Assembly (NCBI GenBank): GCA_002506105.1
Contig: DAWU01000052.1
Location: 1 to 47,099 of the forward strand
Source: Methanolinea sp. UBA275
GTDB taxonomy: Archaea; Halobacteriota; Methanomicrobia; Methanomicrobiales; Methanospirillaceae
Direction of reading: 5' to 3'
Length of the DNA: 47,099 nt
The translations under genes and the position numbers were made by a program. The notes beneath the pieces are model-generated. The model was not told the DNA's origin, made no database searches, and saw nothing but the letters and a program-made list of their open reading frames with translations. This document shows, piece after piece, positions 39,420 through 47,099 of the stretch (position 1 is its first letter; every line of letters starts with the position of its first letter).

Positions 39420-40091
39420 ATGCTCGGGATAATCGGGGGAACCAGCCTCCTCTTTGCGAACCTCCCCCCTCTGGAGAAAAGAGTTGTGCATACCCCTTAT
39501 GGAAACAGCGAGGTGCTGGCAGGAGAGATTGCAATCCTCCTCCGCCACCAGCGCTCGACACCACCGCACAGGATCAACTACAGGGCTCACCTCTCCGCAC
39601 TTGCACTGCTCGGGGTCGACCGCCTGATAGGGATCGGATCATCGGGATCGCTCACACGGGCTATACCTCCGGGATCCTTGGTGATCCCGACCGACTACTA
39701 CTCCACTGCGACCATCCCCTCCATCCACGATCATGCCATCTGCCACGTGCATCCCGGGTTCTCGCCAGGGCTCTCGAATCAGCTTAAGGAACGTATCCCG
39801 GAGGCACTCTTTGGAGGGACCTATATCCAGACGAGGGGTCCACGGATAGAGACTGTTGCAGAGGTCAGGAATCTTGCGCTCGCAGGTGATATCGTGGGGA
39901 TGACTCTTGGGAGCGAAGCAACCCTCGCCGTGGAGCTCGGGATGGAGATGGCTGCCCTTTGCACCATCGATAACTATGCAAACGGCCTTTCGGACGAGCT
40001 GCTCACGTACGAGCATATCGTCGAATCCGCAGCCCGGTACAAAGACAGGACCGAAGAGATCATCTCCCGGATTATCAGGGGCCTCTCATAG
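39420..40091 (+). CDS. Methylthioinosine/methylthioadenosine phosphorylase (MTIP-like)
   Basis: A PNP/UDP-family-2 type phosphorylase of 223 aa beginning MLGIIGGTSLL. Other markers are HQRSTPPHRINYRAHLSALALLG (phosphate and base-binding His), IGIGSSGSL, YIQTRGPRIETVAE, and GMTLGSEATLAVELGM. It lies 11 bases before DadD. In Methanocaldococcus the MTIP enzyme takes the deaminated product of DadD, so the two are probably consecutive steps of SAM-derived nucleoside salvage. Confidence 0.85.
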   Translation: MLGIIGGTSLLFANLPPLEKRVVHTPYGNSEVLAGEIAILLRHQRSTPPHRINYRAHLSALALLGVDRLIGIGSSGSLTRAIPPGSLVIPTDYYSTATIPSIHDHAICHVHPGFSPGLSNQLKERIPEALFGGTYIQTRGPRIETVAEVRNLALAGDIVGMTLGSEATLAVELGMEMAALCTIDNYANGLSDELLTYEHIVESAARYKDRTEEIISRIIRGLS

Positions 40092-40102
40092 GGGAATTTT
40101 TC

Positions 40103-41419
40103 ATGAAAGAGAAGAACGCATCAAGGGGACCACTCCTCATAAAGAACGTGCTTGTCGAGGGGAAACCGAACGATATTTTTGTTGATGATACGGGAACCAT
40201 CGCTGCGATCGGTGAGGGGATCGCCCGCACCTGTCGTGAAGATGCAGCGATATCCATCGATGGAAACGGCGACCTTGCACTGCCAGGGATGGTGAACACC
40301 CACACCCACGCAGCCATGACCCTCCTCCGCGGATTTGCCGACGACATGCCCCTCCAGGCCTGGCTCTCGGAGAAGATCTGGCCGCTCGAGGCCCATCTTA
40401 CCGGGGACGATGTCTACTGGGGCACGAAACTTGCCTGCCTGGAGATGATCAAATCCGGGACCGTGGCATTCAACGACATGTACTTCTTCATGGAGGATGC
40501 AGCCCGGGCGGTCGATGAAATGGGGCTCTGTGCGATGCTCTCCTACGGATTCATCGACCTGTTCTCCGATGAGAAGAGGGAAGCTGAATGCAGGGCGACA
40601 GAGAGGCTGGTTGCGGCTCTTTCGGGTATGCAGAATCCACGCATCAGGGCTGCGGTCGGCCCTCATGCCGTGTACACCGTATCTCCTCATGGACTCCGGT
40701 GGCTCTCGGAATTTGCGATGAAGGAAAAGATCGGGATCCATGTCCACCTGAGTGAGACAGAGAAAGAGGTCTCAGACTCGGTCTCCCAGTGGAACAAACG
40801 TCCGGTCCGAATCCTCGATGAATGCGGAATTTTGACCCCCCGGACAGTCGCTGCCCATTGCTGCTGGCTCGACCGTGAAGAATGCGCACTTCTTGCAAGA
40901 AAAGGGGTCCATATCTCTCACAATCCGGCGAGCAACATGAAACTCGCCACCGGCCGCGCCATGCCCTACCACTGGCTCAGGGAGGATGGTGCATCCGTCA
41001 CGCTCGGGACCGATGGCTGCGCCTCCAACAACAACCTCGACCTCTTCGAGGAGATGAAGACCGCGGCGCTTCTCCAGAAGCATGCCTGGAATTCACAGAC
41101 ACTCCTCCCTGCCACAGAGGCACTTGGGATGGCAACCTCTGCAGGTGCCCGGGCGCTCGGATTCGGGAAGGGTATCCTTGCAGTCGGGGAGCCGGCACAT
41201 ATCATCCTCGTTGATTCCCAGGCAGTATGCAACACACCCCTGCACAATTATGCTTCAAACCTTGTGTATTCCTGCCAGGGGAGCGCGGTGAAGACCACCA
41301 TCGTCCAGGGAAAAGTGCTGATGAAGGACCGTGTCGTGACGGGAGAGGAGGCCATTCTTGAGAGTGCATCACATGCAGCAGCAGCGCTTGTAAAGAGAGC
41401 CGCTGACAATTCGGGATGA
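40103..41419 (+). CDS. dadD: 5'-deoxyadenosine deaminase (DadD/MtaD family)
   Basis: Amidohydrolase of 438 aa with THTH (H67, H69), HVHLSETEKEV (metal and catalytic His/Glu), VAAHCCWLD (His) and LGTDGCASNNN (Asp). These match MTA/SAH/5'-deoxyadenosine deaminases. It converts 5'-deoxyadenosine (the radical SAM by-product), MTA or SAH to the inosine forms. It is co-transcribed with the MTIP-like phosphorylase upstream. Given the many radical SAM enzymes of methanogens, 5'-deoxyadenosine removal is a likely main task. Confidence 0.88.
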   Translation: MKEKNASRGPLLIKNVLVEGKPNDIFVDDTGTIAAIGEGIARTCREDAAISIDGNGDLALPGMVNTHTHAAMTLLRGFADDMPLQAWLSEKIWPLEAHLTGDDVYWGTKLACLEMIKSGTVAFNDMYFFMEDAARAVDEMGLCAMLSYGFIDLFSDEKREAECRATERLVAALSGMQNPRIRAAVGPHAVYTVSPHGLRWLSEFAMKEKIGIHVHLSETEKEVSDSVSQWNKRPVRILDECGILTPRTVAAHCCWLDREECALLARKGVHISHNPASNMKLATGRAMPYHWLREDGASVTLGTDGCASNNNLDLFEEMKTAALLQKHAWNSQTLLPATEALGMATSAGARALGFGKGILAVGEPAHIILVDSQAVCNTPLHNYASNLVYSCQGSAVKTTIVQGKVLMKDRVVTGEEAILESASHAAAALVKRAADNSG

Positions 41420-41452
41420 ATAATTCTCTCCAGGAAATTCCCTCACTTTTTT

Positions 41453-41460
41453 GTTTTTTA
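41453..41460. repeat. Target-site duplication, left copy
   Basis: GTTTTTTA directly precedes the IS66 element and is repeated exactly at 43078-43085 after it. An 8-bp duplication is the IS66 family hallmark. Confidence 0.9.
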
Positions 41461-43077
41461 GTAACTGTTCAGCCTGACCTGTGAGCAGTAGAAGGGATAA
41501 AAGGACAGCCCTTGAATGCATCCACCAGTGAGGCCAGAACGGGCATCTCATTCTTTTTCACCGTGGAGATGTATCCCCTCAATCTGCAGAACCAGCAAAC
41601 CCCCTCCTCACATCTGAACGTGCCAGAAATCTTCTGCTGGAGTTTCACCATCCGGATATCACGTTCAGCCAGATTGTTCGAGAACGGAATCGTGAAATCA
41701 TACATGAACGAGAGGATCTCAGTCTCGTATTTCTGACAACGGTCAAGGAGGTTCTTTGCCTTTGACTGCTTCTTCCGGCCCCGTTTCGGAATGCCATCAG
41801 AAATAACTGGTACTGGATTTTCTTCCAGTCCAACGTGGATAATATGACGATACCTCTCGACGAAGTCTTCGATCTGCTGGTGAGTGAACGCAGGAGAATA
41901 CTCTTTCACATCTTCAACGGCCTTGTGGATTTCCTCAAGAAGGTCATGCATCATCTCACTCCACTGCTGCCCATAATTCTCCGAGAGCCCCTTCAATTCA
42001 CGGAGAATATGGGCATTACAGAGGGCATGACGGCTTGGATATCGGAAGTAGGGTGACCAGAAGTCATGGAGCATAGTACCCGTGAACCGTGGCAGGATCC
42101 GCATCGCATCCATCGCTGCAGACCCGCGTTTCCGATGGTGGCCATACCAGGTGAGGATCTCAGTACTTGCGACGTGGAGCCATACGCGGATCCCGTTCAC
42201 ACGCATTCCTGTCTCATCCACGTGAAGTACCTGTGCTCCTACCAGAAGCTCGCGTATTCTCTCTTCCACACCGGCGAGGTTCTCTGAACACTCTGCCACT
42301 GCCTTGACCAGGGTCGCTTTGCTTATTGTGCGTCCAAACAGGTCACGAAATGTCTTACAGGCCCGGTCATACGGAATGAGCTGGTAAATGCAGAGGTAGA
42401 CCATGAGGGCTTTCAGATTCAACCCATATTGGACGGGATACTTCACTTCAGGTGGAAACTCGCCGTGATTGTTATGATTACAGCGCGGGCATGTTTTATG
42501 CTCAACCCTGTGTTCTGTCACGATGATTTTCAGCGGGGGGATATCATGGACCTGCCGATTTTCGACCGTGGTTGGATCGATTTCTTCCAGCGATGCTCCA
42601 CACTTTTCACACGTGGAGCCTGTATGCGTCTCGATCTGGTCTGGGTCGGCCATTTCAAGGGTCTGGCCTTTATGCCCTACCTGCCCGCCAGGGGGTCTTT
42701 CCCCTTTCTTCCTCAGACTCTTCGGTCTTTTGAATCCATCAGTCGAGGGCGGTCTGCTGCTGTTTCTGCTGTTCTGGTTGAGTTGAGCTTCCAGTTCTGC
42801 GATACGGGCTTCGAGTTGGGCTATTCTTGCTTCGTAGTGTTCGATCTTTGCTTCTTGGTGTTCGATCTTTGCTTGGTAGTGTTCGATGAGCGTGAGAATG
42901 GCTTCAGGATTTGTTTGACATAGAATCCGGATTTCTTCACGCTTCAGGTCCATTTCGTCTAAATAATCGATTATATCACATAATATAAAATATTAACGGT
43001 CAATTGGGCTTATTTTCTTAATCGTGCAACAATATACCGTCAGATCGAAAAAAGTTGTTGGGAGGCTGAACAGTTAC
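41461..43077. mobile_element. IS66-family insertion sequence, complete, 1617 bp
   Basis: The ends are inverted repeats: GTAACTGTTCAGCCT at 41461-41475 and its complement AGGCTGAACAGTTAC at 43063-43077. The element is bracketed by an exact 8-bp duplication GTTTTTTA and carries one transposase gene. It lacks the accessory TnpA and TnpB genes, as in the single-gene (ISBst12-like) IS66 subgroup. Intact ends and duplication suggest recent insertion. It landed between dadD and the acyl-CoA synthetase. Confidence 0.93.
41469..42953 (-). CDS. IS66-family transposase, 494 aa
   Basis: The N-terminal coiled coil (HYQAKIEHQEAKIEHYEA and LEARIAELEAQL) is followed by a zinc-finger region with CEKCGASL and CPRCNHNN, and the DDE catalytic domain with AQVLHVDETGMRVNG (first Asp) and a LHDFWSPYFRYPSRHALCNAH segment, ending with the acidic/basic LAERDIRMVKLQQKISG typical of IS66. 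Full length and without stops. It starts at 42953 and ends 8 bases inside the left inverted repeat. Confidence 0.93.
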   Translation of the reverse strand: MDLKREEIRILCQTNPEAILTLIEHYQAKIEHQEAKIEHYEARIAQLEARIAELEAQLNQNSRNSSRPPSTDGFKRPKSLRKKGERPPGGQVGHKGQTLEMADPDQIETHTGSTCEKCGASLEEIDPTTVENRQVHDIPPLKIIVTEHRVEHKTCPRCNHNNHGEFPPEVKYPVQYGLNLKALMVYLCIYQLIPYDRACKTFRDLFGRTISKATLVKAVAECSENLAGVEERIRELLVGAQVLHVDETGMRVNGIRVWLHVASTEILTWYGHHRKRGSAAMDAMRILPRFTGTMLHDFWSPYFRYPSRHALCNAHILRELKGLSENYGQQWSEMMHDLLEEIHKAVEDVKEYSPAFTHQQIEDFVERYRHIIHVGLEENPVPVISDGIPKRGRKKQSKAKNLLDRCQKYETEILSFMYDFTIPFSNNLAERDIRMVKLQQKISGTFRCEEGVCWFCRLRGYISTVKKNEMPVLASLVDAFKGCPFIPSTAHRSG

Positions 43078-43085
43078 GTTTTTTA
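43078..43085. repeat. Target-site duplication, right copy
   Basis: GTTTTTTA, identical to 41453-41460, directly follows the right inverted repeat of the IS66 element. Confidence 0.9.
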
Positions 43086-43145
43086 ATGCTACTGGAGAAA
43101 AACTCTTTTTTCCTAACTGTTAGCACTCAACACGATGGTGCTCCT

Positions 43146-43288
43146 GGGGCTTTGCCCCTCCGCGTGAGCATCCCAAAATTTACGTAAATTAAGTGTTTTT
43201 AAAGCAGGTCTGGACCGGATTAATTAAAAACTGCCTTCGGACTATTGTATTCAGGTAGGAAGAGGGCCAGGGGAGAGGGATTCTCCCC
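43146..43288. other. Hairpins in the gap before the acyl-CoA synthetase stop
   Basis: GGGGC-TTT-GCCCC lies at 43146-43158. A second stem, GGGGAGA (43270-43276) with TCTCCCC (43282-43288), lies 37 bases downstream of the leftward acyl-CoA synthetase stop at 43325. The second may stabilise or terminate that transcript. No gene is seen in the gap. Confidence 0.35.
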
Positions 43289-43324
43289 CTCGCTGTCCAA
43301 TCGCAGTTCACCCAAAATCTCCTA

Positions 43325-45079
43325 TCACGCCGTCTCGACGCGTGCTGCTTCCTCGAGCCCGAGGGCCTTTATCGAGGTCTCGCGCATCTTGAATTTCTGT
43401 ATCTTTCCCGAGATGCTCATCGGGAACTCTGTGACGAACATGACATACCGCGGGATCTTGTAATGGGCGATCTTGCCCCGGCAGAACTCCTTGACCTCGT
43501 CCTCGGTGAGTGCCTGGCCTTTCTCGATCATGACCCATGCGCAGAGCTCCTCCCCGTACTTGATATCCGGAACCCCCACGACGTACACATCCGCAATCTT
43601 CGGATGGTGGTGGAGGAATTCCTCGATCTCTCTCGGGTAGATATTCTCCCCGCCGCGGATGACCATGTCTTTCAGACGCCCCACGATCTTCACATACCCT
43701 TCCTCGTCAAGGGTGCCGAGATCCCCGGTATGGTTCCAGTGGTTCTCGTCGAGCGTCGCATGCGTGGCGCTGGGATTATGGTAATAGCATTTCATGACGC
43801 AGTATCCCCTGGCGCAGATCTCTCCTATCTCCCCACGGGGCACGATCTTCCCGCTCTTCGGATCGATGATCTTGATCTCGGTGTGCGGGAACACACGTCC
43901 CACAGTCGTCACACGGCGCTCGAGGGGATCGCGGGTCGTGGTCATGGTGATGCCCGGCGCGGTCTCGGTCTGGCCGTAGACGATGACAATTTCGGACATA
44001 TTCATCTTCCGGTTCACTTCCTTCATCACCTCAACCGGACAGGGTGATCCTGCCATGATCCCGGTCCGGAGGGTCTTCATCGAGTACTTCGAAAAATCAG
44101 GATGGCTGAGTTCTGCGATGAACATGGTCGGGACGCCGTGCAGGGCGGTGCACCGCTCTTCCTGGACCGTCCTCAATACGTCCTCCGCATTGAATGTCGG
44201 TGACGGGAGGACCATGCAACTCCCGTGAGTCATGCAGGCCATGTTGGAGAGCACCATGCCGAAGCAGTGGTAGAACGGGACCGGGATGCAGAGGCGGTCC
44301 TTTTCCGTAAAGTTCATTCCTTCGCCGATGATGTACCCGTTGTTGAGGATGCTGTGGTGGGAAAGGACCACTCCCTTGGGAAATCCTGTCGTCCCGCTGG
44401 TATACATGATGTTGATGGGATCGTCAAAATCAAGGGACTCCTCCCGTGCGACGAGCTCGTCCATGCTCACTTCGCGTCCCCTTTCTATAATCTCGGACCA
44501 CCTGAACATTCCGGGGTGGCGTTCCTCCCCCATGAAGATGGCATTCTTGAGGAATGGAAATTTATCACACTCATGGTGCCCGGGGCGCGAGGTGCTGATT
44601 TCCGGACATGCTTCGCGGAACATGCCGATGTAATCAGAGGTCTTGAACGATCCCTGGACGATGATGGTCTGGACCTCTGCCTGCTTTAAGACATACTCGA
44701 GCTCGTAGGTCCGGTACGCCGGGTTGATATTAACCATAACCGCACCGATCTTTGCAGTGGCACACTGGGTCAGCACCCATTCTGCATGGTTCATCGCCCA
44801 GATTCCGACTCTGTCGCCCTTTTCCACCCCGATTGCCATGAGCCCCCTCGCGAGGTCGTTCATCCTGTCGAGGAACTCACTGTAGGTATACCGTATCCCC
44901 TGGTGCACCGAGACCAGCGCATCGGACCCGGGATACGTGCGGGCAATCCTGTTCAGCATCTCCCCTATGGTATTCCCGAGGAGCGGGAAAGTTGAAATCC
45001 CACAATCATAGCTGCCTGCATCCATCCTATCCACGTGGATCACGAAGTCATATATCCCCACCGGAATATTCCAGAACAT
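43325..45079 (-). CDS. AMP-forming acyl-CoA synthetase, 584 aa
   Basis: An ANL-superfamily enzyme with P-loop-like IMYTSGTTGFPKGV, the A5 region VYGQTETAPGITM, A7-A8 NHTGDLGTLDEEGYVKIVGRLKDMVIRGGENIYP and the C-terminal catalytic Lys in SISGKIQKFKMRE. It activates a fatty or other carboxylic acid to the acyl-CoA. Gene start: ATG 45079 is near a TATA-like run about 25 bases upstream; ATG 45025 (MDAGSYD) is a shorter alternative. The substrate is unclear; the medium-chain FadD-like subgroup is my best reading. Confidence 0.88.
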   Translation of the reverse strand: MFWNIPVGIYDFVIHVDRMDAGSYDCGISTFPLLGNTIGEMLNRIARTYPGSDALVSVHQGIRYTYSEFLDRMNDLARGLMAIGVEKGDRVGIWAMNHAEWVLTQCATAKIGAVMVNINPAYRTYELEYVLKQAEVQTIIVQGSFKTSDYIGMFREACPEISTSRPGHHECDKFPFLKNAIFMGEERHPGMFRWSEIIERGREVSMDELVAREESLDFDDPINIMYTSGTTGFPKGVVLSHHSILNNGYIIGEGMNFTEKDRLCIPVPFYHCFGMVLSNMACMTHGSCMVLPSPTFNAEDVLRTVQEERCTALHGVPTMFIAELSHPDFSKYSMKTLRTGIMAGSPCPVEVMKEVNRKMNMSEIVIVYGQTETAPGITMTTTRDPLERRVTTVGRVFPHTEIKIIDPKSGKIVPRGEIGEICARGYCVMKCYYHNPSATHATLDENHWNHTGDLGTLDEEGYVKIVGRLKDMVIRGGENIYPREIEEFLHHHPKIADVYVVGVPDIKYGEELCAWVMIEKGQALTEDEVKEFCRGKIAHYKIPRYVMFVTEFPMSISGKIQKFKMRETSIKALGLEEAARVETA

Positions 45080-45130
45080 ACTACCCCAGCATAACCATTA
45101 AATCGGCATAAGGCGACCTCATAGAGTTGC

Positions 45131-45288
45131 GGGGTCGTGGCCTAGTCCGGAATGGCGACGGGCTCCAGCGGTCTTTCGCGTCGTGTGAATGATGAACAAT
45201 GGGTCTCCTGATCTGATGATGATCCGTTGGAGCACTGACGCATGTCGGAGAGACCCGTCGATCGTGAGTTCAAATCTCACCGACCCCA
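45131..45288 (+). tRNA. tRNA-Trp (CCA) with an 84-nt intron
   Basis: The exons are 45131-45168 and 45253-45288. Acceptor GGGGTCG/CGACCCC; anticodon stem ACGGG/CCCGT with loop C-T-CCA-G-A; T arm GTGAG TTCAAAT CTCAC. The intron lies between positions 37 and 38, the canonical archaeal site with a bulge-helix-bulge. CCA is not encoded. The intron (45169-45252) contains a C/D box guide RNA described separately. Confidence 0.93.
45189..45238 (+). ncRNA. C/D box guide RNA in the tRNA-Trp intron
   Basis: Box C ATGATGA (45189-45195), box D' CTGA (45208-45211), box C' ATGATGA (45216-45222) and box D CTGA (45235-45238) are all present. The guide before D' (GGGTCTC) pairs with GAGACCC at the 3' splice region, and the fifth base from the box opposes C39. 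The guide before D (TTGGAGC) pairs with GCTCCAG, placing C34 at the fifth base. The intron thus should direct 2'-O-methylation of C34 and nucleotide 39, as in the Haloferax tRNA-Trp intron. Confidence 0.88.
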
Positions 45289-45572
45289 CATTTTCTTACA
45301 AAATGTCTTAATGCTTTGATCCAGCACCGTTGCTTCCCTGAAAAAAAGTGTATCCGATGCATCAGCCGGACACCGTATCCTTCCCTCCTGTTGAAGGTCG
45401 CTCCTGAAGGTTATTGCCTGTTTTCTTATTCCTGGCCTTTTGAGCTGTTCGGGAGCAGTTCTTTAAAAAAATCATACATGCGGGACATATAATCACCCTG
45501 TTTTCACTCTGTTCTTTTCCGGTTTGACTCCGTGTCGATCCTTTATTTCTCCCTGTACACAATCACTCACAC
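45289..45572. other. Intergenic stretch between tRNA-Trp and the PhzF-like gene
   Basis: AT-rich tracts and scattered T-runs follow the tRNA (TTTTCTTAC at 45291), consistent with termination of the tRNA transcript. No convincing gene, repeat or further RNA was seen in the remaining sequence. A TATA-like run for the PhzF gene is not obvious. Confidence 0.4.
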
Positions 45573-46364
45573 ATGCACGCAGAACTGCACATCATCGACG
45601 CATTCACACGCACCCCTTTCTGCGGCAATCCTGCAGCAGTCTGCATCACCGAAGAAGAGAGGGAGAGTCCCTGGATGCAGAAGGTGGCCGCCGAGATGAA
45701 ACACTCCGAGACTGCATTTCTCCACAGGACCGACGAAGCGTGGGATCTCCGGTGGTTCACGCCGGAGGCCGAGGTTGACCTGTGCGGGCATGCGACACTC
45801 GCCGCTGCGTTCGTCATCTGGGCAACGGGAAGGGAGGCAGGAGAATCTCAAATCCGGTTCCGGACACGGTCAGGGATCCTGACTGCAGACAGGGACGCTA
45901 CAGGAATTGCGCTCGATTTCCCCGTGGTCCCGGTGGTCGCATGCGACCCTCCCGAAGGGATTGAGACCGCGTTCAGGTGTCCCGTGGTATTCTCAGGCAA
46001 GACTCAATTCGATCTCTTCTTTGAACTTCCGTCCGCGACAGATGTGTGCACCCTCGACCCCGATATGAGTGCCCTTGCGGCGCTTCCTGCGAGGGGCATT
46101 GTCGTGACCGCACCGTCGGATATGCCGGCATATGATTTTGTATCCCGGTTCTTCGCGCCGTCGGTCGGCATCCCCGAGGACCCGGTGACAGGATCTGCCC
46201 ACTGTTCTCTCGGCCCCTTCTGGGCGGAACGCCTTTCAAAGACAAGCCTTGCGGGATTCCAGTGCTCCGAACGGGGCGGTTCTGTCCGGGTTTTGGTGAA
46301 GGGCGATCGGGTTATCCTTGCCGGAAACGCGGTACAGGTCGTTTCAGGACGCCTTATGGCCTGA
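45573..46364 (+). CDS. PhzF-family isomerase-like protein, 263 aa
   Basis: The fold repeats of PhzF/epimerase-like proteins are seen: IIDAFTRTPFCGNPAAVC at the start, HSETAFL with the catalytic Glu, RWFTPEAEVDLCGHATLA, and the second-half EDPVTGSAHCSLGPFW. Such enzymes are isomerases of small metabolites; only the phenazine member has a firm role. The substrate here is unknown. It precedes fae-hps but the 69-bp gap contains its own TATA box, so they are separate units. Confidence 0.88.
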   Translation: MHAELHIIDAFTRTPFCGNPAAVCITEEERESPWMQKVAAEMKHSETAFLHRTDEAWDLRWFTPEAEVDLCGHATLAAAFVIWATGREAGESQIRFRTRSGILTADRDATGIALDFPVVPVVACDPPEGIETAFRCPVVFSGKTQFDLFFELPSATDVCTLDPDMSALAALPARGIVVTAPSDMPAYDFVSRFFAPSVGIPEDPVTGSAHCSLGPFWAERLSKTSLAGFQCSERGGSVRVLVKGDRVILAGNAVQVVSGRLMA

Positions 46365-46433
46365 AGATCCCCGATTTCTCATATCTTTATCATATATTCC
46401 GGCGACATTTATACAGGGAGAACGAGTCGTTTC

Positions 46434-47099
46434 ATGTATCTTATCGGAGAAGCACTGGTGGGTGACGGGCCCGAACTGGCCCATGTTGACCTGGTTCTGG
46501 GAGACAAGGAAGGCCCCGTGGGAGCCGCGTTTGCAAACGCCATGTCCCAGCTCTCTGCCGGGCACACGCCTCTCCTGGCAGTCATACGCCCGAACCTTCT
46601 TACCAAGCCGGCCACGCTGGTCATCCCCAAGGTTACCCTTCGCAAGGGAACCCAGATCCAGGAGATGTTCGGACCGGTGCAGGCAGCGGTCGCAAAGGCT
46701 GTTGCAGACTGCGTCGAGGAAGGCCTTTTCGGCACGCAGGATCTCGAGTCGCTGGTCATTCTGGCAAGCATCTACCTGGACCCGGCCGCTGCAGACTACA
46801 ACAGGATTTACCGCTACAACTACGGCGCAACGAAACTGGCACTCGTAAGGGCCATGGAGAAGTTCCCTGACCGGAAGACCCTTCTCTATGAGAAGGACCG
46901 GGCTGCCCATGCCGTCATGGGATTCAAGGTCCAGCGCCTCTGGGATCCCCCCTACCTCCAGGTTGCCCTTGATCTGGTCGACATGCAAAAGGTGCATTCC
47001 GTGCTCGCCGAGCTTCCCAGGAACGACCACCTGATCATCGAGGCCGGAATCCCGCTGATCAAGCGGTTCGGCCTCTCGATCATCTCTGAGATACGGAAG
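46434..47099 (+). CDS. Formaldehyde-activating enzyme/hexulose-6-P synthase fusion (partial)
   Basis: The frame runs off the right edge (222 codons seen). The first 165 residues are Fae: MYLIGEALVGDGPELAHVDL, IRPNLLTKPATLVIPKVT, a catalytic His near residue 18 (AHVDL), and YNYGATKLALVRAM. From YLQVALDLVDMQKVHSVL onward the Hps (hexulose phosphate synthase, OMP decarboxylase-like) domain begins. The fusion produces formaldehyde-H4MPT adducts and ribulose monophosphate for pentose synthesis. A TATA box ACATTTATA lies about 25 bases upstream of the start (46406-46414). Confidence 0.93.
   Translation, partial: MYLIGEALVGDGPELAHVDLVLGDKEGPVGAAFANAMSQLSAGHTPLLAVIRPNLLTKPATLVIPKVTLRKGTQIQEMFGPVQAAVAKAVADCVEEGLFGTQDLESLVILASIYLDPAAADYNRIYRYNYGATKLALVRAMEKFPDRKTLLYEKDRAAHAVMGFKVQRLWDPPYLQVALDLVDMQKVHSVLAELPRNDHLIIEAGIPLIKRFGLSIISEIRK

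Noticed and set aside
39290..39590. N-terminal extension of nicotinate phosphoribosyltransferase to 39590
   Set aside because: The extension overlaps the divergent MTIP-like gene and adds about 100 residues not seen in the family.
1..47099. CRISPR array
   Set aside because: No set of regularly spaced 25-40 base repeats with unique spacers was seen. The only tandem repeats are the edge repeat pair and the protein-coding Thr/Pro repeat.

Overview
This is a roughly 60% GC euryarchaeal chromosome segment, most likely from a Methanomicrobiales methanogen. Pointers: an archaeal 20S proteasome beta subunit beside aCPSF1 (FttA), Sec61-beta, TATA-box promoters with apparently leaderless starts, a tRNA-Trp whose intron carries a C/D guide RNA, a Fae-Hps fusion, the DadD/MTIP salvage pair, and a bacterial-type ruvCAB cluster of the kind known from this order. 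No species can be named from sequence alone.

Layout. 1-5.9 kb: small zinc-ribbon genes, secG, an amidohydrolase, a Usp-CBS pair, psmB and aCPSF1. 5.93-21.17 kb: an integrated virus-like element. It is flanked by a 13-bp direct repeat (TACCGGATGGTAT), one copy at the 3' end of aCPSF1 and the other at the start of an MFS gene. 21.2-25.3 kb: MFS transporter, then a znu-type metal ABC operon with its regulator. 25.4-29.8 kb: a PKD/PEGA surface protein and ruvCAB. 30-41.4 kb: ppk1, Mut7-C and AmmeMemoRadiSam genes, pyrH, tRNA-Pro fused to nth, pit/DUF47, tRNA-Ala, nicotinate phosphoribosyltransferase, MTIP and DadD. 41.46-43.08 kb: a complete IS66-family insertion with a perfect 8-bp target duplication. 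43.3-47.1 kb: acyl-CoA synthetase, tRNA-Trp, PhzF-like protein and the start of fae-hps.

The element is the centre of interest. A tyrosine integrase lies at its right end. Next to it a winged-helix regulator and a ribbon-helix-helix regulator are divergently arranged. From the latter one leftward run of 15 overlapping genes encodes a D5-type primase-helicase, small terminase, a large terminase split into separate ATPase and nuclease genes, coiled-coil and tape-measure-like proteins, and a seven-repeat Asp-box propeller protein. I can find no portal, major capsid protein, protease or tail tube. A 15.2-kb element with integration, replication and packaging genes but no recognisable head resembles a phage satellite or a reduced provirus. 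Its left part carries AT-richer cargo: a NYN-domain protein, an unrecognised five-gene overlapping operon, a CAP-domain protein, DUF2080 and small membrane proteins. Three of its promoters share an operator-like TCTTACAT motif just downstream of the TATA box.

Integration appears clean. The left repeat restores the aCPSF1 C-terminus with a new TAA stop. The empty site would have had the aCPSF1 TGA stop overlapping the MFS start codon (ATGA), so the element has separated two formerly coupled genes.
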